From Micromonospora sp. WMMD980 (GTDB lineage Bacteria; Actinomycetota; Actinomycetes; Mycobacteriales; Micromonosporaceae), in assembly GCF_029626035.1 (NCBI RefSeq), contig NZ_JARUBE010000003.1:2418001-2482000 (forward strand): a stretch of 64,000 nucleotides of DNA. The letters are read 5' to 3'. Shown here piece by piece: positions 27,001 to 36,055 of this stretch (position 1 is the stretch's first letter; every line of letters starts with the position of its first letter). A program made the position numbers and the translations under genes. The notes below the pieces were generated by a model that was not told where the DNA came from, ran no database searches, and saw only the letters and a list, made by a program, of their open reading frames with translations.

Positions 27001-27756
27001 TCAGCCGGTCGGCCCGAACCGTTCGGTCCGCACCCGCCGGGTCGGGTGGCCCAACCCCACGAGCAGGTCGGCCACGGTCTCCACGAACCCGGTGGGGCCG
27101 CAGACGTAGCAGAGCGGTTCCAGGTCCGGCGGCCAGCCGTGGCTGTTCACGTCCGCCAGGCCGATCCGGTGCGGCTCGCCCCGCCAGCCGTCGGGCGCCT
27201 GCCGGGTGTAGACGTAGGCGACGTCGAGGCCCTGGTCGTCGCGGGCCCGGCGGCGCAGCTCGTCGGCGTAGATCACGTCGTCGGGGGTGCGCACCGAGTA
27301 GATCAGCCGGAACGGGGTCCGACTGCCCGCGGCCCGGCGGGCCCGGGCCATGGCCATCAGCGGCACAACCCCGGAGCCGCCGGCCACCAGCAGCACCGGC
27401 GCGGTCTCGTCGGTCCGCCAGACGAACCAGCCGCCGACCGGTCCGCGGACCTCCACCGGGTCGCCCTCGGTCCAGGTGTCGACGAGGTACGGCGACACCT
27501 CGCCGTCGGGCACCCGCTGCACGGTCACCTCGATGCGCTCGCCGTCGGCGGGGCCGGCCAGCGAGTACGACCGGGCGGCCTGGTAGCCGTCCGGGGCGGT
27601 CAGGCGCACGTCGACGTGCTGCCCGGGCAGGTGGCCGGGCCAGCCGGGCACGTCCAGCAGCAGCGTCTGCGCGGTCGGCGTCTCGATCCGTCGCTCGACC
27701 AGCCGGGCCACCCGCCAGGTCAGCGGCGCCACCCGGGCGGCGGTCGGGGCCGCCAC
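27001..27756 (-). CDS. FAD-dependent ferredoxin/oxidoreductase-type reductase
   Basis: 251 residues from GTG 27756, one base after the stop of the upstream molybdopterin gene. FAD-binding RSYSLAGPADGERIEVTV near residue 72, the nucleotide motif LLVAGGSGVVPLMAMAR near 122 and YVCGPTGFVETVADLL near 212 define the ferredoxin-NADP reductase fold. No 2Fe-2S cysteines follow. Its coupling to a sulfite-oxidase-like protein suggests it supplies or drains that enzyme's electrons. Confidence 0.9.
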   Translation of the reverse strand: MAAPTAARVAPLTWRVARLVERRIETPTAQTLLLDVPGWPGHLPGQHVDVRLTAPDGYQAARSYSLAGPADGERIEVTVQRVPDGEVSPYLVDTWTEGDPVEVRGPVGGWFVWRTDETAPVLLVAGGSGVVPLMAMARARRAAGSRTPFRLIYSVRTPDDVIYADELRRRARDDQGLDVAYVYTRQAPDGWRGEPHRIGLADVNSHGWPPDLEPLCYVCGPTGFVETVADLLVGLGHPTRRVRTERFGPTG

Positions 27757-27757
27757 C

Positions 27758-28357
27758 TCAGTCGCCCTGGTAGCGCTGCTCGCGCCACGGGTCGCCGTAG
27801 TCGTGGTAACCGGCCGTCTCCCAGAAACCCGGCCGGTCGTCGACGAGCAGCCGGATGCCACGCACCCACTTGGCGGACTTCCACAGGTAGAGGTGCGGCA
27901 CGAGCAGCCGGGCCGGGCCGCCGTGCTCGGCCGGCAGCGGGCTCCCGTCGTACGTGTGCACCACCCAGGCCCGTCCGCCGCGCAGGTCGTCCAGGGGCAG
28001 GTTGGTGGTGTAGCCGCCGTAGGAGTGCGCCAGCGCGTAGCGGGCGTCGGTGTCCACGCCGTCGAGCAGAGTGTCCAGCGAGACGCCCTGCCAGGTGGTG
28101 CCGAGTTTGGACCAGCGGGTGACGCAGTGCAGGTCGACCGTGGGCGTGTCCTGCGGCAGGTTCGTCAGCTCGGCCCAGGACCAGCGGTGTTCCACGCCGG
28201 TCTCGCTGGTCAGCACGAACTCCCAGGTGTCCGTCGGCACGCGTGGCGTCGGGCCGGCGGAGAGCACCGGGAAGTCCTCGGTGAGGTACTGCCCGGGCGG
28301 CAGGTCCGGTGCGGACGAACGGGGCCGGCCCTGGAAGCCCGGCGAGACGATTCCCAC
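27758..28357 (-). CDS. Sulfite-oxidase-like molybdopterin oxidoreductase
   Basis: 199 residues. VDLHCVTRWSKLGTTWQGV near residue 75 carries the molybdenum-ligating Cys; HSYGGYTTNLPLDDL and EHGGPARLLVPHLYLWKSAKWV follow as in YedY/SUOX family proteins. There is no Tat signal, so it is probably cytosolic, unlike MsrP. It is next to its likely reductase at 27001-27756. The substrate is unknown. Confidence 0.9.
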   Translation of the reverse strand: MGIVSPGFQGRPRSSAPDLPPGQYLTEDFPVLSAGPTPRVPTDTWEFVLTSETGVEHRWSWAELTNLPQDTPTVDLHCVTRWSKLGTTWQGVSLDTLLDGVDTDARYALAHSYGGYTTNLPLDDLRGGRAWVVHTYDGSPLPAEHGGPARLLVPHLYLWKSAKWVRGIRLLVDDRPGFWETAGYHDYGDPWREQRYQGD

Positions 28358-28405
28358 CCGTCAGTCCTACCACCCCCAGGGGCGCCCGCACACCGCTTCC
28401 CGGGT

Positions 28406-28442
28406 GCAAGGCGGAGAGCGTTAGGCGGGGCCCCCGCCTTGC
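28406..28442. repeat. GGGGCCCC palindromic unit at the end of the TerC gene
   Basis: GCAAGGCGG (28406-28414) pairs with CCGCCTTGC (28434-28442) and GGGGCCCC is at 28427-28434. The unit overlaps the stop codon of the leftward TerC gene (28421-28423). It matches units at 18907 and 46367, so it is probably a terminator drawn from a dispersed family. Confidence 0.6.
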
Positions 28443-29455
28443 GTCTCGTGCACGACGGTGCGGTCGCCGTCGCCGCTGTCGCGGGTCGCGCGCAGGCTGG
28501 TGAGGGTGACGATCACCAGGACGCCGACGATCACGCCGAGCGAGGCGAGCGTCGGGATCTCCGGCACGCCCGTCCAGATGCCGTGCGCCCAGTGCAGGCC
28601 GAGCTTGAGCCCGATGAACGCCAGGATGACGGCCAGGCCGTAGCTGAGGTGCACCAGCCGGCTCAGCGCCGCGTGCAGCACGAAGTAGAGCGCCCGCAGA
28701 CCGAGCAGCGCGAACGCGTTGGTCGCGAAGACCAGGTACGGGTCCTCGGTGATGCCGTAGACGGCGGGCACCGAGTCGACCGCGAAGACGATGTCGGTGG
28801 CCAGCACCGCGACCACGACCAGCGCGAACGGGGTCAGCGCCCGGCGGCCGTGCTGGCGGGTGGTCATCCGGGTGCCGTGGTATTCCTCGACCACCGGCAT
28901 GACCCTGCGCAGCAGCTTCACCGACCGCATCTTGTTGATGTCGACCTCCTGCTGGTGCCCGGAGAGGGCGTCGCGCAGCAGCTTCACCGCAGTGGCGATG
29001 AGGATGATCGCGAAGAGCAGGAAGGCGAAGTCGAGCGTCTGCAGGGCGGCAGCGCCCAGCGCGATGAAGATCGCCCGCAGCACCAGCGCACCGGCGATGC
29101 CGTAGAGCAGCACCCGCTGGGCGAACGCGGCGGGCACCGCGAACGCGGCCAGCAGCAGCATGAAGACGAAGAGGTTGTCGACCGAGAGCGACTTCTCGAC
29201 CAGGTAGCCGGTGAGGTACTCGATGCCCTGCTGCCCGCCCCAGCGGGACCAGATCCAGGCGCCGAAGGCCAGCGGCAGGGCGATGTAGAAGGCCGACCAG
29301 GCGAGTGCCTCGCGGATGGAGACCTCGTGCGGCTTGCGGGTGACCAGGAAGTCCAACACCAGCAGGGCGAGTACGCCGGCGATCGTCACCGCCCAGAGCG
29401 TGGGTGTGCCGATCGACGCCAGCTCACCCGCGGACAGGTAGGACACTTCGGTCAT
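28421..29455 (-). CDS. TerC-family integral membrane protein (probable Mn2+ exporter)
   Basis: 344 residues with about nine membrane segments. WSAFYIALPLAFGAWIWS, YLTGYLVEKSLSVDNLFVFMLLL, LLYGIAGALVLRAIFI and LVVVAVLATDIVFAVDSVPAVYGI carry the acidic residues typical of TerC/YkoY/Alx. A yybP-ykoY riboswitch sits in its leader, which in other bacteria turns on Mn2+ exporters. The sequence therefore favours manganese export over the older tellurite-resistance label. Confidence 0.94.
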   Translation of the reverse strand: MTEVSYLSAGELASIGTPTLWAVTIAGVLALLVLDFLVTRKPHEVSIREALAWSAFYIALPLAFGAWIWSRWGGQQGIEYLTGYLVEKSLSVDNLFVFMLLLAAFAVPAAFAQRVLLYGIAGALVLRAIFIALGAAALQTLDFAFLLFAIILIATAVKLLRDALSGHQQEVDINKMRSVKLLRRVMPVVEEYHGTRMTTRQHGRRALTPFALVVVAVLATDIVFAVDSVPAVYGITEDPYLVFATNAFALLGLRALYFVLHAALSRLVHLSYGLAVILAFIGLKLGLHWAHGIWTGVPEIPTLASLGVIVGVLVIVTLTSLRATRDSGDGDRTVVHETQGGGPA

Positions 29456-29484
29456 GGGGCCTCCTCGAACACCGTGTCATGTTC

Positions 29485-29590
29485 GAGGTCTCCTTCACCC
29501 ACGGTTTCGTGGGCAACCACCCGAGGCTCGCCTCCGGGGGCTCGCCGTACTGACCGGAATGGTTCGTGGGAAGTACTCCCCTCGTCAGTC
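29485..29590 (-). promoter_or_regulatory. yybP-ykoY (Mn2+-sensing) riboswitch
   Basis: Read leftward, the leader has GGGGAGTAC (29573-29581), then GGTCAGTACGGC, a CCCCCGGAGGCGAG block and GGTGAAGGAGACCTC ending at 29485. These are the hallmark blocks of the yybP-ykoY element in the expected order, with paired segments between. It ends about 25 nt before the TerC ATG, so control may be on ribosome access. Mn2+ sensing is established for the family; boundaries are approximate. Confidence 0.85.
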
Positions 29591-29591
29591 A

Positions 29592-29621
29592 AGGCTAGGC
29601 CAAAAGCGGGCTCGACGCCAA
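29592..29621 (-). promoter_or_regulatory. Probable sigma-70-type promoter for the riboswitch-TerC transcript
   Basis: TTGGCG (29616-29621) and TAGCCT (29592-29597), read leftward, are 18 bp apart and end about 10 bp before the first conserved riboswitch block. That is the spacing expected for transcription starting at the riboswitch. Confidence 0.55.
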
Positions 29622-29700
29622 GTCGCGGCGTGGGTGATTGCCCTGGTCAACCGCTGTGCGGCGGGGCGGGGCGTGGCGCCGCCGGGCCCCGGACCCTAGG

Positions 29701-30858
29701 GTGACGCGGGTGACCAACCACGGACCGTTGACCGGCGTACGGGTGATCGAGCTGGCCGGCATCGGCCCGGGGCCCTTCGCCGCCATGATGCTGGCGGACC
29801 TCGGCGCGGACGTGGTGCGCGTCGACCGGGTCGGCGCCGGCGGCTTCGGCGCCTTTCCCGGCGACCTGCTGAACCGCAACCGCCGCTCGGTCGCGTTGGA
29901 CCTCAAGCACCCGGACGGTCAGGATGTGGTGCGCTCACTGGTGGCCGGCGCGGACGCGCTCGTCGAGGGCTTCCGACCGGGCGTGGCCGAGCGCCTCAAC
30001 CTCGGCCCGCAGGAGTGCCTCGCCGTGAACCCCCGCCTGGTGTACGGGCGGATGACCGGCTGGGGGCAGGACGGCCCACTCGCCCACACCGCCGGCCACG
30101 ACATCGACTATCTGGCGCTGACCGGCGCGCTGCACGGGGTGGGTCGGGCCGGTGAGCGTCCGGTGCCGCCGATGAACCTGCTCGGCGACTTCGGCGGCGG
30201 CGGCATGATGCTGGCCCTGGGCGTGGTCTCGGCGCTGCACGCGGTGCGCGGCGGGGCGCCCGGCCAGGTGGTCGACGCGGCCATCGTGGACGGCGTGTCG
30301 GTGCTGGCCACCCAGGTCCACGCGCTGCGCGGCCTCGGCCTGTGGCAGGACCCGCGCGGGGTGAACCTGCTCGACGGCGGCGCGCCGTTCTACGACACCT
30401 ACGAGTGCGCCGACGGCCGGTACGTGGCGGTCGGCGCGTTGGAGCCGCAGTTCTACGCCGAGCTGGTCCGGCTGACCGGTTTCCCGCTCGACGGCGACGA
30501 GGCCCCGGACCGGGACGACCCGGTGAACTGGCCCGCGTTGCGGGCCGCCTGGGCCCGGCTGTTCCGCACCCGCACCCGCGACGAGTGGACGGAGCTGCTG
30601 TCCGGCACCGACGCCTGCGTGGCGCCGGTGCTCGACTGGGCCGAGGCGCCGCGGCATCCGCACCTGGCCGCCCGGGATGTCTTCGTCGCACCGGAGGGAG
30701 TCACCCAGCCGGCCCCGGCGCCCCGCTTCTCGGCCACCCCGACCGCGGTGCGCCGCCCGCCGCCGCGGCCCGGTGAGCACACCGACGAGGTGCTGTCCGA
30801 GGCCGGCGTGGACCCGGCACGGATCGCCGCGCTGCGCGCCGCCGGCACGATCGGCTGA
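29701..30858 (+). CDS. CaiB/BaiF-type CoA transferase (alpha-methylacyl-CoA racemase-like)
   Basis: 385 residues from GTG 29701; GTG 29710 (VTNHGPLTG) is an alternative and the longer reading to 29638 lacks coding character. LTGVRVIELAGIGPGPFAAMMLADLGADVVRVD is the family N-terminus. SVALDLKHPDGQDVV, PRLVYGRMTGWGQDGP and GHDIDYLALTGAL with the catalytic Asp/His region follow, then VDAAIVDGVSVL. The lack of an obvious CoA-donor motif and the TGWGQDGP variant favour a racemase role in branched-chain fatty acid or sterol breakdown. Confidence 0.9.
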   Translation: MTRVTNHGPLTGVRVIELAGIGPGPFAAMMLADLGADVVRVDRVGAGGFGAFPGDLLNRNRRSVALDLKHPDGQDVVRSLVAGADALVEGFRPGVAERLNLGPQECLAVNPRLVYGRMTGWGQDGPLAHTAGHDIDYLALTGALHGVGRAGERPVPPMNLLGDFGGGGMMLALGVVSALHAVRGGAPGQVVDAAIVDGVSVLATQVHALRGLGLWQDPRGVNLLDGGAPFYDTYECADGRYVAVGALEPQFYAELVRLTGFPLDGDEAPDRDDPVNWPALRAAWARLFRTRTRDEWTELLSGTDACVAPVLDWAEAPRHPHLAARDVFVAPEGVTQPAPAPRFSATPTAVRRPPPRPGEHTDEVLSEAGVDPARIAALRAAGTIG

Positions 30859-31208
30859 GCGAGCGCCGCGGATCCCCCGGTCACCATCGCCGCCCTCCTC
30901 GCCGCCGATCACTTACCGTAGCCGCCGCTCTTGTCACTCAACGTGGCCATTCGACGCGGACGGCGAACGCCACCCTGGACGCCTTTGCTCTGCAGCCACC
31001 GACGCATCGGCCGCTTGAACTGGGCCTTGCGCGCGCGAGGTCCGGTGGCGATCGAGCCAACGTTGTCACGCTACGTGCGTGCTGCGCCGATGGCTGCAGA
31101 GCAAAGGCGCTCGCGGGGACATTCGCCGACCGCGAGGTTGGTGACGGAGGGTCTTCGCCTCTGCGCCGGCGCGGCAGCGGACGGTTCCGGCTCCGGCTCC
31201 GACAGGTG
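30859..31208. repeat. Gene-free 350 bp holding a long inverted repeat
   Basis: No convincing gene. CGCCTTTGCTCTGCAGCCA at 30980-30998 is exactly complementary to 31091-31109. The match extends to 27 bp with two mismatches (30980-31006 against 31083-31109), enclosing about 76 bp. A further weaker direct similarity, TTGTCACtcaACGTG (30931) and TTGTCACgctACGTG (31063), lies in the same stretch. The DNA is less GC-rich than its surroundings and does not share their codon pattern. It could be a small non-autonomous mobile element or a structured RNA. Confidence 0.6.
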
Positions 31209-31616
31209 TCAGCGCCGGCGGGCGGTGGCCGGCGCGAGCGCCGGCTCCACCATGTCCCGGTAGTCGCGGGGCAGCTGCATCACCACGTCGGAGAACTCGC
31301 CACCGCTGATCGCCTCGCGCAGCGTGGCGAACACCGCCCGCGCCCCGGCCCGGGCGGTGTTCTCGTCGCAGTCGGCCCGCCGGGCGACCCGGGCGACGAA
31401 CTCGGCCGCCCCGAACCGTTCGGCCGCCTCGGTGTGCGGGTGCGGGCTGAGCACCCCCCACAGCGGCTTCGGCAGCTGCGCGGCGAGGTCCAGCACCTCA
31501 CCGCCGGTCAGCCGCTCGGCCAGCGTCTCCAGCGTGGCGGCGGTGAGCGTCGCAGCCCGGTCCTCGGCGGTCCCGGTGTGCCGGGCGACCCGGGAGACGA
31601 ACGTGTGGTGGTCCAT
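31209..31616 (-). CDS. DUF2267 protein
   Basis: 135 residues. Two similar helical repeats make up the domain: FVSRVARHTG with LETLAERLTGGEVLDLAAQLP, then FVARVARRADC with LREAISGGEFSDVVMQLPRDY. This internal duplication is characteristic of DUF2267. There is no signal peptide or membrane segment. The role is unknown. It is divergent from the DUF2795 gene, and another DUF2267 domain occurs at 17933. Confidence 0.83.
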   Translation of the reverse strand: MDHHTFVSRVARHTGTAEDRAATLTAATLETLAERLTGGEVLDLAAQLPKPLWGVLSPHPHTEAAERFGAAEFVARVARRADCDENTARAGARAVFATLREAISGGEFSDVVMQLPRDYRDMVEPALAPATARRR

Positions 31617-31759
31617 CGGTGGTACCCCCCTTCGGTGCGCGCGGAGCGGCTACCCGCCCTCGCCCGGCGGAAACAGCGGAGATGACGGGCGTGAGCCGCC
31701 GCGCGACGGGTAACCGCCGCGCGGTCACGATCCGACGACTGGCGCGAGGAGCCCGACCC

Positions 31760-32029
31760 ATGGCGAGCTATTCGGACGTCCTTGAGTACCTGTCCGCGCT
31801 GGACTACCCGGCGGGGAAGGACGACGTCATCCGGGAGGCCGAGCGGGAGGGCGCGCCCCCGGACGTGTTGCGGGCGTTGCGCGCGCTGCCGCCGGTGGAC
31901 TACGCCAACGGCGTCGAGGTGGCCCGGTCGGCCGGAATCGACGCGGCGCCCGAGGTGGACCGGTCGCAGCGGGCGGCGCAGGCCCGGGACGACCACACGC
32001 GCGTCTCGCAGCACCTGCGCGGCATCTGA
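31760..32029 (+). CDS. DUF2795 protein
   Basis: 89 residues from ATG 31760 with GAGGAG 8 nt upstream, which decides against the longer reading from 31619. YSDVLEYLSALDYPAGKDDVIREAEREGAPPDVLRALRALPP is the DUF2795 core; a charged tail follows. DUF2795 proteins are small, helical and of unknown function, often near stress genes. Confidence 0.83.
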   Translation: MASYSDVLEYLSALDYPAGKDDVIREAEREGAPPDVLRALRALPPVDYANGVEVARSAGIDAAPEVDRSQRAAQARDDHTRVSQHLRGI

Positions 32030-32170
32030 GCCGCGCGGCGGTGCCCGGTCGCCGACGCGGCCGGGCTCGACGCTGGGCGATGGGCGATGGCGACGGCCGT
32101 CGACACGCGGGCGCCCCGGGTCACGAACCGCGACCTGGGGCGCCACGCGACACCTGTTCCTGACGGTCCG

Positions 32171-32221
32171 CGCCCGAACCGGGTCGCGATCACCAGGTGG
32201 TGGATGTTCGCCCGAACCGGG
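32171..32221. repeat. 13-bp direct repeat in a convergent intergenic region
   Basis: CGCCCGAACCGGG occurs at 32171-32183 and 32209-32221, 38 bp apart, between convergent DUF2795 and pirin genes. The 287 bp region (32030-32316) shows no gene and no clear terminator hairpin. Confidence 0.35.
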
Positions 32222-32316
32222 CGGGCATCACTGCCACGATCATCATACGACGCGGCATCGTCCGAACGGATGAACTCCGGAAAAGTGTGTCCGGCGGCAC
32301 CCCGCGCCCGCGGTGG

Positions 32317-33288
32317 TCAGCCGCGCACGCCGCCGCTGCGGTCGCGGGCCTTGAGCCGGGTGGTGGGCAGCGCGGGCGCGGGCAGCGGGGGCGCCGCGTC
32401 GTCGGCGACCGTGCCGAAGCGGCGATCGGCCGCCCAGTCCTCGCGGGCCGCGGCGATCTCCTCGTGCGAACGGCCGACGAAGTTCCACCACATCACCAGC
32501 GGCTCCTCGAACGGTGCGCCGCCGAGCAGCAGCAGCCGGCTGCCGGACGTCGCGCGCACCGTCAGCGCCGTGCGGCCGGTGCCCAGGTAGAGCAACGCGC
32601 CGGGGGCGAGCGCCACACCGTCCACGTCGGCCGAGCCGGACATCGCCAGCAGCCCGTACTCGAAGTCGGGGCGCAGCGCCGTCGTGGCCGGCGCCGGCCC
32701 CCGCGTCTCGAGCTGCGCGCCGAGCAGCGGGGTGTGCGCGACGGCGGGTGAGCGTTCCCCGCCCAGCTCCCCGACGAGCAGCGTCAGGTCCCAGTCCCCG
32801 TCGCGCCACCGGGGCAGCTCGGCGTGGTGGGCGAAGTCGGGGTCACCGGCCCGGGCCGGGTCGGGCAGCGCCACCCAGAGCTGCACGCCGTGCATCAGCG
32901 GCGGGTGGACCAGCGGTGAGCGCTCCGAGTGGGCGATGCCCCGCCCGGAGGTCATCACGTTGAGTTGGCCGGGGCGGATCGGCTGCACGTTGCCGAGGCT
33001 GTCCCGGTGCAGGATCTCGCCGTCGAGCAGCCAGGTGACCGTCTGAAGCCCGGTGTGCGGGTGCGGCGGCACCTCCATGCCCGGCCGCTCGGCCACGTCG
33101 TCCGGGCCGAAGTGGTCGACGAAGCACCACGCGCCGACCATCCGCCGCTGCCGCTGCGGCAGCAGCCGACGCACCGTGGTGTAGCGGCCGAGAGGGACGT
33201 CGTGCCCGGGCAGCAGCACGCTGCCCGGGTCGGGAGCGCCGACGCCGGGTGGGAGCGTCTGCGCGGGCAACGATTCGGTACGGTCCAC
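32317..33288 (-). CDS. Pirin-family bicupin protein
   Basis: 323 residues from GTG 33288. The first cupin has PPHPHTGLQTVTWLLDGEILHRDSLG near residue 75 with the metal-binding His residues and Glu, and GRGIAHSE near 115. The second cupin (residues 175-260) is degenerate. The C-terminal WWNFVGRSHEEIAAAREDW is a pirin signature. Family members act as quercetinases or redox-sensitive regulators; no clue favours either here. Confidence 0.93.
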   Translation of the reverse strand: MDRTESLPAQTLPPGVGAPDPGSVLLPGHDVPLGRYTTVRRLLPQRQRRMVGAWCFVDHFGPDDVAERPGMEVPPHPHTGLQTVTWLLDGEILHRDSLGNVQPIRPGQLNVMTSGRGIAHSERSPLVHPPLMHGVQLWVALPDPARAGDPDFAHHAELPRWRDGDWDLTLLVGELGGERSPAVAHTPLLGAQLETRGPAPATTALRPDFEYGLLAMSGSADVDGVALAPGALLYLGTGRTALTVRATSGSRLLLLGGAPFEEPLVMWWNFVGRSHEEIAAAREDWAADRRFGTVADDAAPPLPAPALPTTRLKARDRSGGVRG

Positions 33289-33304
33289 CGCCCGAACTGT
33301 ACGC

Positions 33305-34138
33305 TCAGCCGGCGGTGACGCTCACCGCGTTCGCACCGGCCACCAGGTCGAGGTAGAGCCGGTCGGCGGCCCGGTCCCACCCCGGCGAGCTGACCACGTC
33401 GCCGGCGGCGATCCCGGCGCGACGCTCGTCGTACAGGGCCAGCGAACCGGCGCCGGAGGCGACCCGCACCCGGGCCGGGGGCCCGCCGGGCACGGTCACG
33501 CTCAGCTCGCTGACGCCGCCGGTCATCCGCACGGTGAGGGCGCCGTCGAGCGGGGGCAACCGCAGGTCGGTACGCGAGGCGCCGCCGACCAGCTCGACGC
33601 CGGCGAGCCGCGCCGCGCCCAGGTCGAGTTGCTGCTCCCGGACGCCGCCGACCAGGCGCAGCCGCCACGTCAGTCGGGAGTTGAGCACCACCTCGACGGC
33701 GGACGGGCCGGGGCGGCCGTTCTCCTGGATCCGCAACCGGACCCGGTCGCCGGCCACCTGCGGACGCGGCGTCACGCCGGCGTCGTCCGGCGTGCCGATC
33801 CGGTAGAGGTCGTCACCCAGGTCGGCGGCGCGCAGGGTGAAGCTGGTCAGGCCGTCGGCCAGTTCGAAGTCCGCCCGACGCCGGTCGCCCCGGGGGGCGG
33901 TGAGCGTCTCGGTGGCGGCGACCTCGGCCCCGCCGACGCCACCCGAACCGCCGGCGGTGGCGGGCGAGGTGGAGGGCCCGCCGGAGAAGACCACGCCCAG
34001 GCGGGCCGGGTTGGACAGGGTGACCGCTACCGCTACCGCGCCGAGCACCACCACCAGCACGGCGGCGGCGACCAGCAGCCGGGCGGTGGCGGACCAGCGT
34101 GTGTCGGTCAGGTCAGCGTCGTCCCCGGATGTCGTCAT
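33305..34138 (-). CDS. Membrane-anchored extracytoplasmic protein of unknown function
   Basis: 277 residues. One hydrophobic helix at about residues 19-43 (ARLLVAAAVLVVVLGAVAVAVTL) anchors a Gly/Ser/Thr linker and a beta-rich region of about 190 residues with repeated short strands (LTSFTLRAADLGD, LDLGAARLAGVELVGGAS). The layout resembles adhesin-like beta-helix proteins that fold outside the cell. No catalytic motif is seen. It ends 16 bp before the pirin start on the same strand, so the two may be co-transcribed. Confidence 0.65.
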   Translation of the reverse strand: MTTSGDDADLTDTRWSATARLLVAAAVLVVVLGAVAVAVTLSNPARLGVVFSGGPSTSPATAGGSGGVGGAEVAATETLTAPRGDRRRADFELADGLTSFTLRAADLGDDLYRIGTPDDAGVTPRPQVAGDRVRLRIQENGRPGPSAVEVVLNSRLTWRLRLVGGVREQQLDLGAARLAGVELVGGASRTDLRLPPLDGALTVRMTGGVSELSVTVPGGPPARVRVASGAGSLALYDERRAGIAAGDVVSSPGWDRAADRLYLDLVAGANAVSVTAG

Positions 34139-34168
34139 GGTCGTCCCCTCTCGCCGGTCCCCACCCGG

Positions 34169-34513
34169 TCATACGGCCGGGTCTCCGTCGCGGTTCATTC
34201 CACCTCCGGACAGTCGGGCCTGCACCTTGGCGACGCAGGCGGCGAGCGTGGCGTGCGCGTCGAAGCCGAGGCTCTCGATCGCGACCAGCGCGGTGAACGC
34301 CACGTCGGCCAACTCGGCGGCCACCTCGTCCCGGGTGTGCGTGACGCCCTTGCGGGGGTTCTGTCCGAGCGCGCCGATCCACGCCGCGGCCACCTCGCCG
34401 GTCTCCTCGCCGAGCTTGAGGAGGCGGCAGGTCAACTCCGTGTCGCCGGTGCCGTTGGTGGCGTCCAGCCAGGCGCGGGCGTCGCGGGCCGCGCCCCAGA
34501 TCATGTCGTCCAC
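34169..34513 (-). CDS. MazG-like nucleotide pyrophosphohydrolase
   Basis: 114 residues. LLKLGEETGEVAAAWIGALG gives the EExxE metal motif, and EVAAELADVAFTALVAIES supplies the ExxD motif of all-alpha NTP pyrophosphatases. PRKG between them is typical of small actinobacterial members. It probably cleaves abnormal NTPs. GTG 34513 and ATG 34504 (MIWGAARD) are both possible starts. Confidence 0.85.
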   Translation of the reverse strand: MDDMIWGAARDARAWLDATNGTGDTELTCRLLKLGEETGEVAAAWIGALGQNPRKGVTHTRDEVAAELADVAFTALVAIESLGFDAHATLAACVAKVQARLSGGGMNRDGDPAV

Positions 34514-34524
34514 CGGTCAAGTGA

Positions 34525-35937
<1,413 letters not shown>

Positions 35938-35982
35938 CCGGCCACTGTGGCGGGACCGGCTGGCCGACTGGTCGGTCAGTGA

Positions 35983-36011
35983 TTGACAGGTCTCGACCTC
36001 GGGCCTACGGT
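35983..36011 (+). promoter_or_regulatory. Sigma-70-type promoter of the secreted hydrolase gene
   Basis: TTGACA at 35983-35988 and TACGGT at 36006-36011 are 17 bp apart. The start of transcription would fall inside the palindrome that begins at 36012. Confidence 0.75.
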
Positions 36012-36039
36012 CAGGTCCCTACCGGCCGGTAGGGACCTG
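36012..36039. promoter_or_regulatory. 28-bp perfect palindrome, probable operator
   Basis: All 14 base pairs match around a centre at 36025/36026; the core is CTACCGGCCGGTAG. It starts right after the -10 box and ends 16 bp before the ATG, so a bound dimeric repressor (TetR-type sites look like this) would block transcription. As RNA it could also form a hairpin ahead of the GGGGAG ribosome site. Confidence 0.75.
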
Positions 36040-36055
36040 TCCCCGGGGAGCAGCG

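Noticed and set aside
30980..31109. Insertion sequence ends
   Set aside because: There is no transposase between or beside the inverted repeats and no visible target duplication; a miniature element remains possible.
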